Source: Ligula intestinalis
Lineage: Eukaryota > Platyhelminthes > Cestoda > Diphyllobothriidea > Diphyllobothriidae
NCBI GenBank assembly: GCA_036362985.1
Contig: JAYGXS010000004.1
Coordinates: forward strand, 4,112,590-4,176,589
Length of the DNA stretch: 64,000 nucleotides
Direction of reading: 5' to 3'
The notes under the pieces were generated by a model, which ran no database searches, was not told where the DNA came from, and worked only from the letters and a program-made list of their open reading frames with translations. A program made the translations under genes and the position numbers. The stretch's first letter is position 1. The number at the start of each line of letters is the position of its first letter. Positions 11,115-21,179 of this stretch are shown in pieces.

Positions 11115-12299
11115 TCAAAGTCCACGAACGCCATCAGAGTGAAAGAGAGATTCCACCGAGTCAGCACCCAAAATTCGTGAAAGATGTCCTGAATGTAGAA
11201 AACTAGTTATAGCTCTCTTAAACATAGAGTAGTTTTGCTGGGTTTTAATACTTTTGGGCAGCTTATTCCAGATTGATGTGGCATTTACTGAAAAGAATTG
11301 CCGGTACTTAACTGTGCGTGCCATAGGAAGAAATAAAAATACGTCTCGATGACTGGCGCTTCGAGAGTGCTCAAGCTGCCTCATTGTACTAAGAGGATTA
11401 AAGGTTTGACCATTCAAAAGTTTAAACAGTAAAAATAGACCCTTATGCAATCGACGAAGCCATAGGGGATCCAGCTTTATAAGTTCGCACCTTTTTTGGT
11501 AGGTTAAGTTACGGTGTTCTGTAGTGAACAGTCTTCTAGTGAAGAAGTGCTGCACCGATTTTATTTTTTTCCGTTCACTAGTGCGCAGAAGACTGAATAG
11601 AGGCGAGCAGTATTCAAGACAAGGTCTCACGTACATATTATAAAGGCTAGTTCTAACCTTGATAGTCTTAAAATTTCTAAGGATAAATCCGGTGGTTCGG
11701 CGTGCTTTCGAGACTATCAGGGCACAGTGCTCTGACAAATTGAGACTATTAGAGTAGGATATGCCAAAATCCTTGATAACTCCTGGGACATTTAGTTCGT
11801 GGCCGTCAATGCTTAATTCCGGTTGATAATCGTCGCCAACAACCATAACGGAACATTTTTGCCATGAAAGGGTGAGGCGCCATGTGCAACACCACTGGGC
11901 GAAGGCCTGAAGATCCTTTTTTATCAGCTCGAGCACGATGTTGCGATCTGCCGGTTTATATCGATAAGCGACTTTTAAATCATCAGCGTACATGAAGGGT
12001 CTGCCATACTGAAAACAATCTGAAACGTCGTTGACAAACAGGCAAAATAGGAGCGGACCCAGTACACTACCCTGTATAACTCCACTCCTCACACGCGTGG
12101 GGTTGGAGATAACATTGTAAATTTTTACTCGTTGTGTGCGAGCACCCAAATAGGAAGATATGAAGTTCAGTGGCTTGCTACCTATGCCGAAGGAGGCTAG
12201 TTTCAGAAGGAGGAGGTTATGATCGACCCGATCAAAGGCCTTAGTAAAATCAAAATAGACACTATAAGTGGCAAAACCGCTGTCTCTAGATTGCAGCAC
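11115..12299 (-). pseudogene. CR1/Jockey-like LINE reverse transcriptase, 5'-truncated
   Basis: An open frame of 394 codons with reverse transcriptase palm motifs: YFDFTKAFDRVDH near the start, then GVIQGSVLGPLLF and the catalytic MYADDLKVAY, followed by the thumb and C-terminal domain (LEYCSPLFSL, RKKIKSVQ, SIWNKLPKS). The endonuclease and the RT fingers are missing, and the copy breaks off just before the palm next to the repeat at 12305. The remaining frame has no stop, so insertion may be fairly recent. The element could not move on its own. Confidence 0.88.
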
Positions 12300-12304
12300 A
12301 TAAT

Positions 12305-12510
12305 CAAAGAAAGAGACTACTATTTTAAAACGATGATATGTTGGTAAATATTAATTAGTCGGCCCACACAACTGAACGCTCCCGCTGCCTATGTGGTTGT
12401 TTCACGTAGAGCAGTATTGATCAACTTTGTATTTATTTTTCCGCAGCACAAATTTGGCAATGACGAGGCCCTCCGGGCCTAAAATATAAAATTTATTTAT
12501 TTCTTATCTT
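12305..12510. repeat. About 200-bp interspersed repeat, copy 1
   Basis: Matches 18375-18555 along its length, with shared strings such as GAACGCTCCCGC / CAACGCTCCCGC, TATGTGGTTGTTTCA and AAAATATAAAATTTATT. On the minus strand it directly follows the LINE ORF ending at 12524, so it may be that LINE's 3' UTR or a SINE using the LINE tail. Confidence 0.7.
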
Positions 12511-12523
12511 TCGGGAGTTCGTT

Positions 12524-13330
12524 TTACGTTCCATTGACCCTTTGAAAGAAGGCGTTTCGTCGAATGTCGATACGGGCCGGTTTACTCTGTTGTTTAAAGG
12601 GATGACCTCGCAGATAATCAGCCCGAGCCAGTTCGAAGAAATCATCAAATTCTAGGGTGCAGTCTCGGCCTCTAGCAATACGGTGGGTTTGTATGAGGAC
12701 CCCGCGGAGTTGCCTATAATTGAAAGGGAAAAGATCAAGTTCGGTCATTCTGTTATCATAAGGCAGATGACCAAGATTCTTTACCATCTTCGTAGCCCTC
12801 GCCTGCACTCGTTCCAGATGCAGGTAATCCTTCTTGAACCACGGACGCCAGGCCTGGACAGCATACTCCAAGTGGGACCGAATGAACGCTCCGTAAGTTT
12901 TCCTGAAGAGCTCCTTGTCAATGTTGACGAATCCCCACCTAATCGCAAACAGCACCTGTGTCGCGCGTTTAGCTGCCTTTACACACTGAGTAGATGGTTT
13001 AAGTGAGGAATTTATTAGAACACCGAGATCCTTTTGTTCATTCACATTTGAAAGCGGGTGCCCATTGAGGAGGCATTGGAAGGAATCGTTCTCCTCATCA
13101 GTCCTTCTAGTATGGAGTCTTAAAACCGCACACTTTCTTATGTTGAAGTTTAAGAGCCAACGAGCAGACCAGCAGCTAAGTCGATTGGACTCCCTTGGAA
13201 CGCTTTCCTATCGGGGGCAGACCTGATGGCTCTCCAGATTTTGACGTAATCGGCAAAGATGATAGCGCTGCAACTCAGGTCGTTAACACAGTCGTTAATA
13301 AGTCCGTTCCGGATAACCACACAGTCGGCT
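12524..13330 (-). pseudogene. CR1-like LINE fragment (palm to C-terminus), frameshifted
   Basis: The minus strand has a clean frame at 13045-12524 with NEQKDLGVLINSSLKP, VQARATKMV and DDFFELARADYLRGHP, all matching the C-terminal half of the LINE at 13447-16589. Upstream on the same strand (13330-13046) remnants of the palm can be read, INDCVNDL and IFADYVKIW, interrupted by stops and frameshifts. The catalytic FADD has become FADY. It lies tail to tail against, and under the 5' part of, the plus-strand LINE frame. Confidence 0.82.
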
Positions 13331-13446
13331 CAGTAGAGGGAGGATTGAGCCCAATCGAAAAACATACCGAGGCAGAACGAAGGGGAAAAACATTTGGTTA
13401 TTTACTACAACCAAGTGATCCAGCGTCCACTGTTCTCCCCCAGGAA

Positions 13447-16110
13447 ATGTCCTCCCCGGATGAACGCACAGTCGACCCGGAAAGGGGTGGGGCGAGCCTG
13501 ACTGTAACCAATTTTCGAGCAAACAGAAAGTTACCTTTAATGTTCACAAATTCGCAGAGTATGCTTTCAAAGCTTGATGAGCTGAAGATTCATGCCTTTG
13601 AATTATCACCAGATATAGTTTCAATAACGGAAACTTGGCTGTCTGAACAGGTAGCCGACGGCGAGGTATCCATGCCTGGCTATCAACTGTTCAGAAAAGA
13701 CAGAGAAGGTCGTCAAGGCGGTGGCGTAGCAAAATACGTGAAAAATGGACTCACAGTTTTAGACAAAACGGATAAACTGGCGTGTACTTCCGAGGCCATC
13801 TGGCTGTCCATTAAAGTACCAGGTGCACCCAACCTTGATGTACTGACACTCTACCGACCACCGAGAAGAGAGCCAGTAGTGGATGCCTCCTTGCTAGAGG
13901 AGCTGGAAAAGATTACTGCCCGATCGGACATCCTGATTGTGGGGGACTTTAACGCGCCTCACATCGACTGGGGTGCGGCCTGCGCACATAGCTCCGATCT
14001 AACCTTCGACAGCTGCCTTCTGAGCATGACTCTGAAGTTATTTCTCACGCAACACGTCACTTTTCCGACAAGGATGCGCGATGGCCAACAGTCCAACTGT
14101 CTGGACCTCGTTCTCACGAAATCGCAGGACAGCATCGACGAAGTGTCATGTCTCCCACCACTAGGTAAAAGCGACCATGTTGTACTACTATGGGAGTACT
14201 CGTTATTCTCAATACCGGAGAGACCCTCAACAGCCAGACGAAATATTTGGCGAGGCGATTTCGATCGAATGAAGACCGAACTCACGCACGCCGATTGGGA
14301 AACTCTATTTTCTGGAAACATAACTGCGGACTGGGAAGCGTTCCGGACCACACTGCACAGACTCATCGACAACCACTGTCCAATTTCGCGACAAAAGGTG
14401 AACACTAGACCGCGATGGCTTACGCAGGCCTTAAAAATAGAAGTGAACAAAAAGCGGAAGCTGTGGAAAAAAATGCTAGCAGACAGGACTCCTGCATCTG
14501 TCAGTGCCTACAAAACTCAGAGAAACCGGGTCAAGGGTCTTATTCTCAAAACAAGACGGGCTTTCGAAGCAGACTTGCTAAACCGGGCCACAGTGAACCC
14601 CAAACTGTTTTACAGTTATCTCAGGCAGATTACCAAAAACAAGGATCCGATACCCCTGCTAAGGACCGCCGAGGGAAGAGACTTGATAGATGATGAAGCG
14701 AAGGCTGATCATCTGTCGAAATTTTTCCGATCAGTCTTCACAAAGGAAACGGCATACGATCACCCCACCGACGACACCGAAGCGGATACAGTATTTGAGA
14801 CTGTCCAATTCCCCGAGGCTGCTGTTCTTAAGGAACTCTTAAGCTTAAAAGAATCTAAGTCACCAGGTCCTGACAACGTACCAGCCAAGATTTTGAAAGA
14901 GCTCGCCAATGAGTTGGCCAAACCACTCTCTATGCTCTCCCAAACCTCCTTCGAAACCGGATGCCTACCAGTAGATTGGAAATCCGCGAGGATTACACCG
15001 CTATACAAGGGGGGAAGCCGGGTCTCAGCGAATAACTACCGACCAGTCAGCCTTACTGCAATCTGTTGCAAAATCATGGAAAAAATTATCAAGCAACAAC
15101 TTATGCAGTTCCTGGAACAAAACCATCTGCTATCGGATGCTCAGCATGGTTTTCGTAGAGGTAGGTCCTGCGTTACAAACTTGCTCTACTGTTTAGAACG
15201 GTGGACTGAGGCAGTCGATAGTGGAAACTCAGTGCATGCTGTCTATATTGACTTCAAAAAGGCTTTCGATAGCGTGCCGCACCACCGCCTCCTTTATAAA
15301 ATCAGCCGCATAGGAGTAAGAGGTAGGCTCCTTACGTGGATAAAAAGCTTTCTAATCGGTCGCTCGCAAACTGTCCACATCAGCGACAAACAGTCAGCCA
15401 AGGTTGAGGTTGAGAGTGGTGTTCCCCAAGGCTCCGTTCTCGGCCCTATTTTGTTCGTTATCTACATCAACGACTGTGTCCGCGAACTGGATTGCGGCAT
15501 CGCCATGTTTGCCGATGATATAAAACTTTGGAGCGAAATTCGAACTGCGGCTGATGAAGTGCACTTACAGGAAAATTTAAATAGACTTCAAAAATGGTCG
15601 GCGGACTGGCTCTTACCGTTCAATGAGAGCAAGTGCACCACCATTCGAGTTGGCAAATGCGGTTCTTCAAACGGCACGGCTTACCGACTGAATGACATAC
15701 CATTGAAGGAAGTGAACGCCCAGAAAGACTTGGGAGTCTGGATCACACCCTCGCTTAAACCCTCCCTGCATTGCACAAAGGTAGCCAAGTCCGCGATGTC
15801 GATCCTATACCTCGTCAAACGAGCTTTTTCTACCTTCAATGAAGAGTGCTTCACAAAAGTCTTCGGAACCTTCGTACGACCGCACCTAGAATCCGCTATT
15901 CAAGCTAAGAGACCCTGGGCCAGGAAAGACATCAACATCCTGGAAAAGGTACAACGGCGCGCCACCAAACTTGTTATGGGGCAGGGCTGGCAGCCTTATG
16001 AAAAACGGCTGTCGAATCTCAACCTCTTCCCTTTGCGCTACGGGCAGCTTCGGGGGGACCTGATACTAGCATTCCGCGTATTACGTCTTCAAGACTGCTG
16101 TTTTATATAG
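13447..16110 (+). CDS. CR1/Jockey-like LINE ORF2: endonuclease and reverse transcriptase
   Basis: This encodes the polyprotein of a non-LTR retrotransposon that nicks chromosomal DNA and primes reverse transcription. The first in-frame ATG is at 13447 (887 codons); the frame is open from 13195, but that part runs over an antisense LINE fragment. An AP-type endonuclease comes first, with MFTNSQSM, SITETWLS, IVGDFNAPHIDWG and LGKSDHVVLLWE. The reverse transcriptase follows: SPGPDNVPAKIL, NNYRPVSLT, QHGFRRGRSC, YIDFKKAFDSVPHH, GVPQGSVLGPILF and the catalytic FADD at 15508-15519. The C-terminal domain (AQKDLGVWI, VQRRATKLV) is cut by a stop at 16110 and resumes at about 16350 after an insertion. 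All catalytic motifs look intact. ORF1 is not seen. Confidence 0.93.
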   Translation: MSSPDERTVDPERGGASLTVTNFRANRKLPLMFTNSQSMLSKLDELKIHAFELSPDIVSITETWLSEQVADGEVSMPGYQLFRKDREGRQGGGVAKYVKNGLTVLDKTDKLACTSEAIWLSIKVPGAPNLDVLTLYRPPRREPVVDASLLEELEKITARSDILIVGDFNAPHIDWGAACAHSSDLTFDSCLLSMTLKLFLTQHVTFPTRMRDGQQSNCLDLVLTKSQDSIDEVSCLPPLGKSDHVVLLWEYSLFSIPERPSTARRNIWRGDFDRMKTELTHADWETLFSGNITADWEAFRTTLHRLIDNHCPISRQKVNTRPRWLTQALKIEVNKKRKLWKKMLADRTPASVSAYKTQRNRVKGLILKTRRAFEADLLNRATVNPKLFYSYLRQITKNKDPIPLLRTAEGRDLIDDEAKADHLSKFFRSVFTKETAYDHPTDDTEADTVFETVQFPEAAVLKELLSLKESKSPGPDNVPAKILKELANELAKPLSMLSQTSFETGCLPVDWKSARITPLYKGGSRVSANNYRPVSLTAICCKIMEKIIKQQLMQFLEQNHLLSDAQHGFRRGRSCVTNLLYCLERWTEAVDSGNSVHAVYIDFKKAFDSVPHHRLLYKISRIGVRGRLLTWIKSFLIGRSQTVHISDKQSAKVEVESGVPQGSVLGPILFVIYINDCVRELDCGIAMFADDIKLWSEIRTAADEVHLQENLNRLQKWSADWLLPFNESKCTTIRVGKCGSSNGTAYRLNDIPLKEVNAQKDLGVWITPSLKPSLHCTKVAKSAMSILYLVKRAFSTFNEECFTKVFGTFVRPHLESAIQAKRPWARKDINILEKVQRRATKLVMGQGWQPYEKRLSNLNLFPLRYGQLRGDLILAFRVLRLQDCCFI

Positions 16111-16318
16111 ATTTATTTGACGAAAGGCGACTTTTACAACACGATTTCCTACTGCCAGCACTGTGAACAATTTTTCTGGCTTTAGACCGTTTTCATTCTT
16201 TTCCGCGAAAATTCACTCGAAAATCTGTAATGATATCATATGTGCTCCCCCCGACTGCACATTGTTTGCGTTACATTAATAGGGTCGTCAAGGGCATTTC
16301 TTGCCTGGTACCCTTAAA

Positions 16319-16350
<32 letters not shown>
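16107..16350 (+). repeat. Insertion ending in an AT microsatellite
   Basis: About 240 bp separate two parts of one ORF: it breaks after LQDCCF and resumes at RDFFELA. The related copy at 12524-13045 reads through this point (RDCTLEFDDFFELA). The insert ends with a (TA)n run at about 16318-16352. Its source is not recognised; a small SINE-like insert or expansion of a local AT repeat would fit. Confidence 0.7.
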
Positions 16351-16600
16351 ATATCAGGGATTTTTTCGAATTAGCAACGACCACGAATCTGAGGGGTCAT
16401 CCCCTCAAATTAAAGGTGACAGGGGCCAGGCTGGACGCTCGGAAACACTTCGTTTCAAAAAGGGTGGTCGGAGCGTGGAATACGCTTCCTCAGGACGTTC
16501 TTATGTCGGAATCGCTAGAGGGTTCTAAGCGAAAACTGGATCGATATAGCAGTGCACGATGGATCGTAACAGACAATTTGCAATCATAATAATAATACTT

Positions 16601-17142
16601 CCAATTTTTCAGTAGTATTAGTTTTATATCCATTCACGTTTGCTATTTATAACGCCCTCCCACGCATAGCCTCATGCGAAGGTCTCCGCGGTCTAACCTA
16701 CTTGGCTATCTGCGTACCGTGATTACCCGCTGGCGATCTTATCAGCCAGACCTGACGGCCTAAACATTCAACCTTGGTTCGACCCAAAGCGGACGGTCGA
16801 CGATCTGGACGGATGCCTCTGTTTTTCCAGTTCCATTGGCGGACTCTGCAATCAGCAAGGAAGAATCAGGACGTGGCTTCCACACGGTGATGATCCTGGG
16901 AACCTTTGCAATGCCCCCCCCCAATGGGAACCCCCTTTTTTCTCCTAAATCCCACGCATTACCCCCACAAGGGCGACAGTTTTTTTCCTAAAAATCCCTG
17001 AGGAGTTTTTTCACTGTCTGCTCCTATTTTCATCCTATGACACAGGACAACTGGCCTCGCCAACAGTCTAAGCAACAAATTTTTTGCAACCACTGCACAT
17101 ATGTACAAATAGGGCACTCAAAAGAATTTTTCCTACATACCC
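16601..17142. other. Spacer between two LINEs
   Basis: No gene or known repeat recognised. It contains C-rich and T-rich tracts around 16910-17000. Confidence 0.3.
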
Positions 17143-18852
17143 TCAATATACCGATACTGATAAAATAAGGAAGAGAAGTGGCCGTAAGACAGAGCCTTGG
17201 GGGACGCCACTCAGAACAGATGTAGAGTTTGACTTCGAGTCACCGATGCACACAGTTTGCGATCGCCCTGTGAGAAAATCTGTGATCCATGCCAGCAGGT
17301 TTTCTCTTATACCAATTTCCGACAAGTTATACATTAGACGCTTATGTAGGACGCTGTCGAATGCCTTCTTGAAGTCCGTATAGATTACGTCAACGTTACC
17401 ATCTTCATCCAGTGTGTGAGTCCACTTCTCAGTGGAGAGTAGAAGGCTGGAAAGGCAAGAATGGTTCTTTCTGAAGCCGTGTTGGAGCCCAGACAATAGG
17501 TTGTTCTCCTCCAAGAACTTCCTTGTCGTCTTCTTAATTATCGTTTCCATCACCTTACAGCAAATGCAAGTAAGGCAGACGGGCCGGTAATTGTTGACCT
17601 TCGTGCGGGTTCCGACCTTGTTTATCGAGTAAATATTTGCCATTTTCCATTCGGATGGCAGCTTTCCTAGTTCAAATGAAGAACGAAAGATATGTGCTAG
17701 GGGCTCTGAGAGTTCGCTTGCCAATTCTTTCCAGAACTTGGCTGGTATATTGTCTGGACCGGATGACTTTGCTTCTTTGAGGCTCTGCAGCTCCCTCTCA
17801 ACTACAGATGTTGGAAATAGTAGAGAATAAAATGCCGGACCGGCGTTTATAACAGCACTGTTGGCATTATCAAAAAATGCTCGGTTTCCCTAGTGAATAC
17901 CGAGGCAAAGAACCGGCTACAGTACTCGGCTTTCTCGTCATTCTCAACGACTTCTCCGCCATCATCATTCTTAATTACTACGACAGGATCCTTGTTTTTT
18001 AATCTACTGTTAATATAGCGGAATAGAATTTTGGGCTTTTCTTCTGCCTGTTGGAGGATTCTTGATTTATAGTTTTTTCTGGCCTGGCGAATTGATTTTT
18101 CACTGCATTTCTTTGGCGTCGGAATTCCTCGAGGTGTACTGGCGACCCAGTTTTCCTGAATAACTTCCATTTTCTATTCTTCATCTTCAGTTGCCTGTTA
18201 AGGACTCTCGTAAACCAGGCAGGCTGACTAGTCGCCTTGTTTACCTTCACCAGACAAAAGCACTTAATCAGATCTAATGCAACCCTATTGAGTGATCTCC
18301 AATCCTCCTCCGAATCCCCTTGAGCAGGCAGTCCCAATTTTGTTTTCACTGCTTCCTCCTTAGTTCACCATGCGTAGACTACTACTTTTCAACGACGATA
18401 TGTTGGTGAATATGAATTAATCTACCAACACTACTCAACGCTCCCGCTTTCTATGTGGTTGTTTCATGGAGAGCAGCATTTATCAACTATGTATTTATTT
18501 TTCCACAGCACTAAGTTTGCAATGACAAGGCCCTACGGACCAAAATATAAAATTTATTGATTATTTATTATTCATGGACGATAGTGCATTATTCATTGAA
18601 TTGAGATCTGCCTTCCATTTCTTTGTCTCGCCCTCCTTTTTCCTCAGCCGTTGAGTATGGAGTGAGAAATCCCACATTAGCGTCGTATGGTCACTCTTAC
18701 CGAGCGAAGCATTTGAATGCACTTCATCTATGTAGGATGAATCCTTCGTAAAAATGAGATCCAAACAAGTAGTCCGCTGGTTCTCTCAAAATCTGGTTAT
18801 GCCCTTAACGTGCTGAACTAGAGATAGGTCAAGCGTGAGATCCCTTAATTTG
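17143..18852 (-). pseudogene. CR1/Jockey-like LINE, broken (endonuclease end to RT palm)
   Basis: On the minus strand the order is: the end of the endonuclease (18852-18561, with TTCLDLIFTKDS and LGKSDHTTLMWD), then an inserted repeat (18555-18350), the linker (18349-17850, two frames), and the RT (17770-17143, with PVCLTCICCKVMETI, QHGFRKNHSC, YTDFKKAFDSV and GVPQGSVL). It stops just before the YxDD box, so the copy lacks the catalytic aspartates and the C-terminus. Several frameshifts are visible. It is the same family group as the LINE at 13447. Confidence 0.87.
18350..18555. repeat. About 200-bp interspersed repeat, copy 2, inside a LINE
   Basis: This segment interrupts the minus-strand LINE between its endonuclease and linker and matches 12305-12510 over nearly its whole length. 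Insertion into a LINE coding region shows that it moves as a unit. One end is CACTGCTTCCTCCTTAGTTCA (also at about 10629); the other is the AAATATAAAATTTATT tail. A SINE-like element is likely. Confidence 0.7.
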
Positions 18853-18859
18853 GCTGGAC

Positions 18860-19960
18860 CCCGACGTTCAGTTTACTTTACATTCCACATTGTTGACCCC
18901 GACGCTTCTATATTCAACACTGGATTCCGACGTTTCTCTAACCTACAAAAATGACTCCGACGTTCAATTCACTCCACTTAACTCTATACTTTCGGTTCCG
19001 ACGTTCTCAAAACTATCTCAATGGTGTTCCGATTATGTACATCACGCCTTCGACTCCGTTTACCTGCTACCAATTCCAACACTCACTCACTCCTACCATC
19101 GTACCGACTCACTGGAGTACGTTGACAGGATGTCCTTCCCTCATTCCTACTTGCTGACTCACTGGTAACGGTGACAGGATTATTCAAGGTCATTCTTTTC
19201 TCCCAACAAAGCACCGACTTACTGGCTTTCGTTGACGAGCTATACTCTCCTCCTATCAACCTGCCGATTCACTGGCATATATTGTCGACATTACATGGTC
19301 GATGAACATCCTTTCATTATGTGCTAAACCCTTCTTATTCACTTATATATCCACAACTTACATAAATTACTATTTATACTCAATTTGTCGACACTGATCC
19401 TATTTGGTACGAATTTTTGAGATCGTTACCAATTTTTACTCTAACCTTAGCACGCCCACATTTTCCTCCCATTAACATTTTTGAACTCCGTTCTCCTGGG
19501 AGGGAGAGCATTGTAGCGACCCCCTTTCTTAGTCATGATTTCCTCGGACGCCGCGCGGACTAGGTCATGTCTGGCGTGACCACCAACGGTTCGCAGGACA
19601 CCAGAGTCAAGGCCTCCGTTCAAGGTCACTCCTATCTGGCTTTCACAAGGCGGTCTAGTCTCACTAGCCAATCACTTCTCCAGGTTAGACCAGTGCCCGA
19701 GATGCGGACGATTTGTTTACGCTCATTCACTTCCAGAGTCGATGACTCACTGTTCGGTTGGAGACTCTCTGGACTCCGGCTCATTCATGGCTGGCCTGCA
19801 CTCGTCTGGAAGTCACGTTCTTATTGCTTACATACTACACTTGCTCCCACCTTAGTAAATTCTCCCTGACACTATAGCCTTTCACGCCTTATCCTATTCC
19901 ACTAGCTTATACATGTTGAGATACGTTATCTCTTCTATTATCTGGCTGGACCACATCGTA
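18860..19960 (+). repeat. Long repeat unit, right copy (about 1.06 kb)
   Basis: From about 18885 to 19945 this is nearly identical to 8045-9090, including the degenerate tandem repeats at 19101-19280 and the GGACGCCGCGCGGAC segment at about 19546. The right end runs on into TATCTGGCTGGACCACATCG, as at 7940 but not at 9090, so this copy keeps the complete unit end. It abuts a LINE fragment on its left. Confidence 0.85.
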
Positions 19961-20267
19961 TCCCACAGACCCACACCGAAAATGTACAAAAAGGGAGGAC
20001 ATAAGCGCTCTCATAATTTAGATAATTTCACAGGGAAAAGCAAATATCAGCCTGTGATTTTTGGAAAGTAGGAATTTTCAGTGAGATTATCCTTGCTTAT
20101 TCCAACACGTAAAAAGTCACACGAAACAGTAGACGTGGGTAGTATTAAAGACTATTTAATGGTTCCTACAGCTGTTTTAAACGTAAAGCTGGTCAGTTTA
20201 TCAATGAATTTATGGTGACTGATCTTCAGAAGCGGGAAATTTAAAAATATAACAATATTTTTTAGAA

Positions 20268-20345
20268 GCATACTCGCCAATTTAACAAATTTGGCCCTAA
20301 CGTCTTTAGGGTCTGCATTTTGCTCTAATTGGAAAATGGTACGAT
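20268..20345 (-). pseudogene. Possible J-domain (DnaJ-like) exon fragment
   Basis: Read on the minus strand, the frame gives LYRTIFQLEQNADPKD followed by VRAKFVKLA, like helices I-II of a J-domain. An acceptor-like pyrimidine-AG and a donor-like GTATGC would frame a small exon ending after KLA. The HPD loop that must follow is not found to the left. It may be a gene piece beside the PLE repeats, or chance. Confidence 0.3.
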
Positions 20346-20640
20346 ACAAAGACAGAAATTTCAGAATTTGAGAAGAAGAAGACTCGACCGCTAGGAAAAT
20401 ACCTTTATTCGACTGATGGTTCGACATTCCTCGCGGATTTATCACCAGAGACGCGAGAGGGAAACAGTAGCAGAATCGGGTAATATTTCTGTTACTGTCT
20501 CATACCGATGTCTCTGATGATGAATCCGCGAGGGATGTCGAAACATCAGACGAATAAATGTTTTGTCCCAGCGATCGAGTCTTCTGCGCAATTGCTTCCT
20601 GGGACTCGCATGCTCACTTGTATTGGCAATTAATTTGGGC
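20340..20640. mobile_element. Two inverted PLE terminal repeats with no internal part
   Basis: A minus-strand copy (about 20460-20340) and a plus-strand copy (about 20505-20640) of one sequence face away from each other around a 50-bp centre. Shared strings include AATCCGCGAGG, ATGTCGAA, CGAATAAA and CGAGTCTTCT. The same type of repeat ends the PLE at 31821-31910, so this looks like a PLE whose internal part was lost. Confidence 0.65.
20514..20543 (+). ncRNA. Hammerhead-ribozyme-like core in PLE repeat
   Basis: CTGATGA at 20514-20520 and GAAA at 20540-20543 frame a short hairpin, ATCC / GGAT with a GCGAG loop. This is the conserved hammerhead arrangement, and hammerhead motifs are known in PLE terminal repeats. 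Pairing next to the core is imperfect, and helices I and III are not clear. A decayed partner on the minus strand is at 20448-20419 (CTGGTGA...GAAC). Confidence 0.45.
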
Positions 20641-21179
20641 GCGATATATTTTGATCGGCTCGACGATGGGAAGCATCTACCCTTCGTGAGGCCTCAATCT
20701 ATTCGAAGATCCGGTTTCTGCAAATATTAAGTGCCCTTTACAACGGTCAATGTTACGTTTTCAATCTTCTCATATATTTGTCTACGCGAGTAGAAAATCT
20801 GTAGATGTATGTGGCTCACGTCTGGCGTTTGAACGACGTTTAAAAGCGATGTATTTTATATCGTCTACAGATAACCACCAGCCTTCCGTTGTATAAAGTC
20901 GCCGGTAGGTCCGGGTACTACAATAATGGCAGCTTTTACCGGACCCATCCTGTTCAAAATCGTCTCGCACGTCTCATTCTCCTCTCTACTTGTTTGCTCC
21001 CGCCCCTTTCGATCCCGGACAAAACATTGTTATTTGGAAGACCAAACTCGCTTTTTCTCATTCTCCTCTCCGCTGAGGTATTCGCTCCAGCCCGTAAATC
21101 AGTCATCAATATCGACACCCCTTTTTTGACTGCTTGCTACGCCCTGCTGCCCATGTTTGTCAAGCTTCTTTGTTTGCGT

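Larger units (their letters stand above)
13447..16600 (+). mobile_element. CR1/Jockey-like LINE, nearly complete
   Basis: The element consists of the long ORF, a 240-bp insertion, the last ORF piece (DFFELATTTNLRGHP, VVGAWNTLPQDV, about 16350-16589) and an AAT-rich 3' tail at 16585-16600. The true 5' end is unclear because the sequence left of 13447 overlaps an older antisense LINE copy. Confidence 0.8.

Noticed and set aside
8045..19945. The two 1.06-kb copies as a pair of LTRs of one retrotransposon
   Set aside because: No gag-pol lies between them, the interior is a patchwork of unrelated LINE fragments on both strands, and a third copy stands in tandem at the left.
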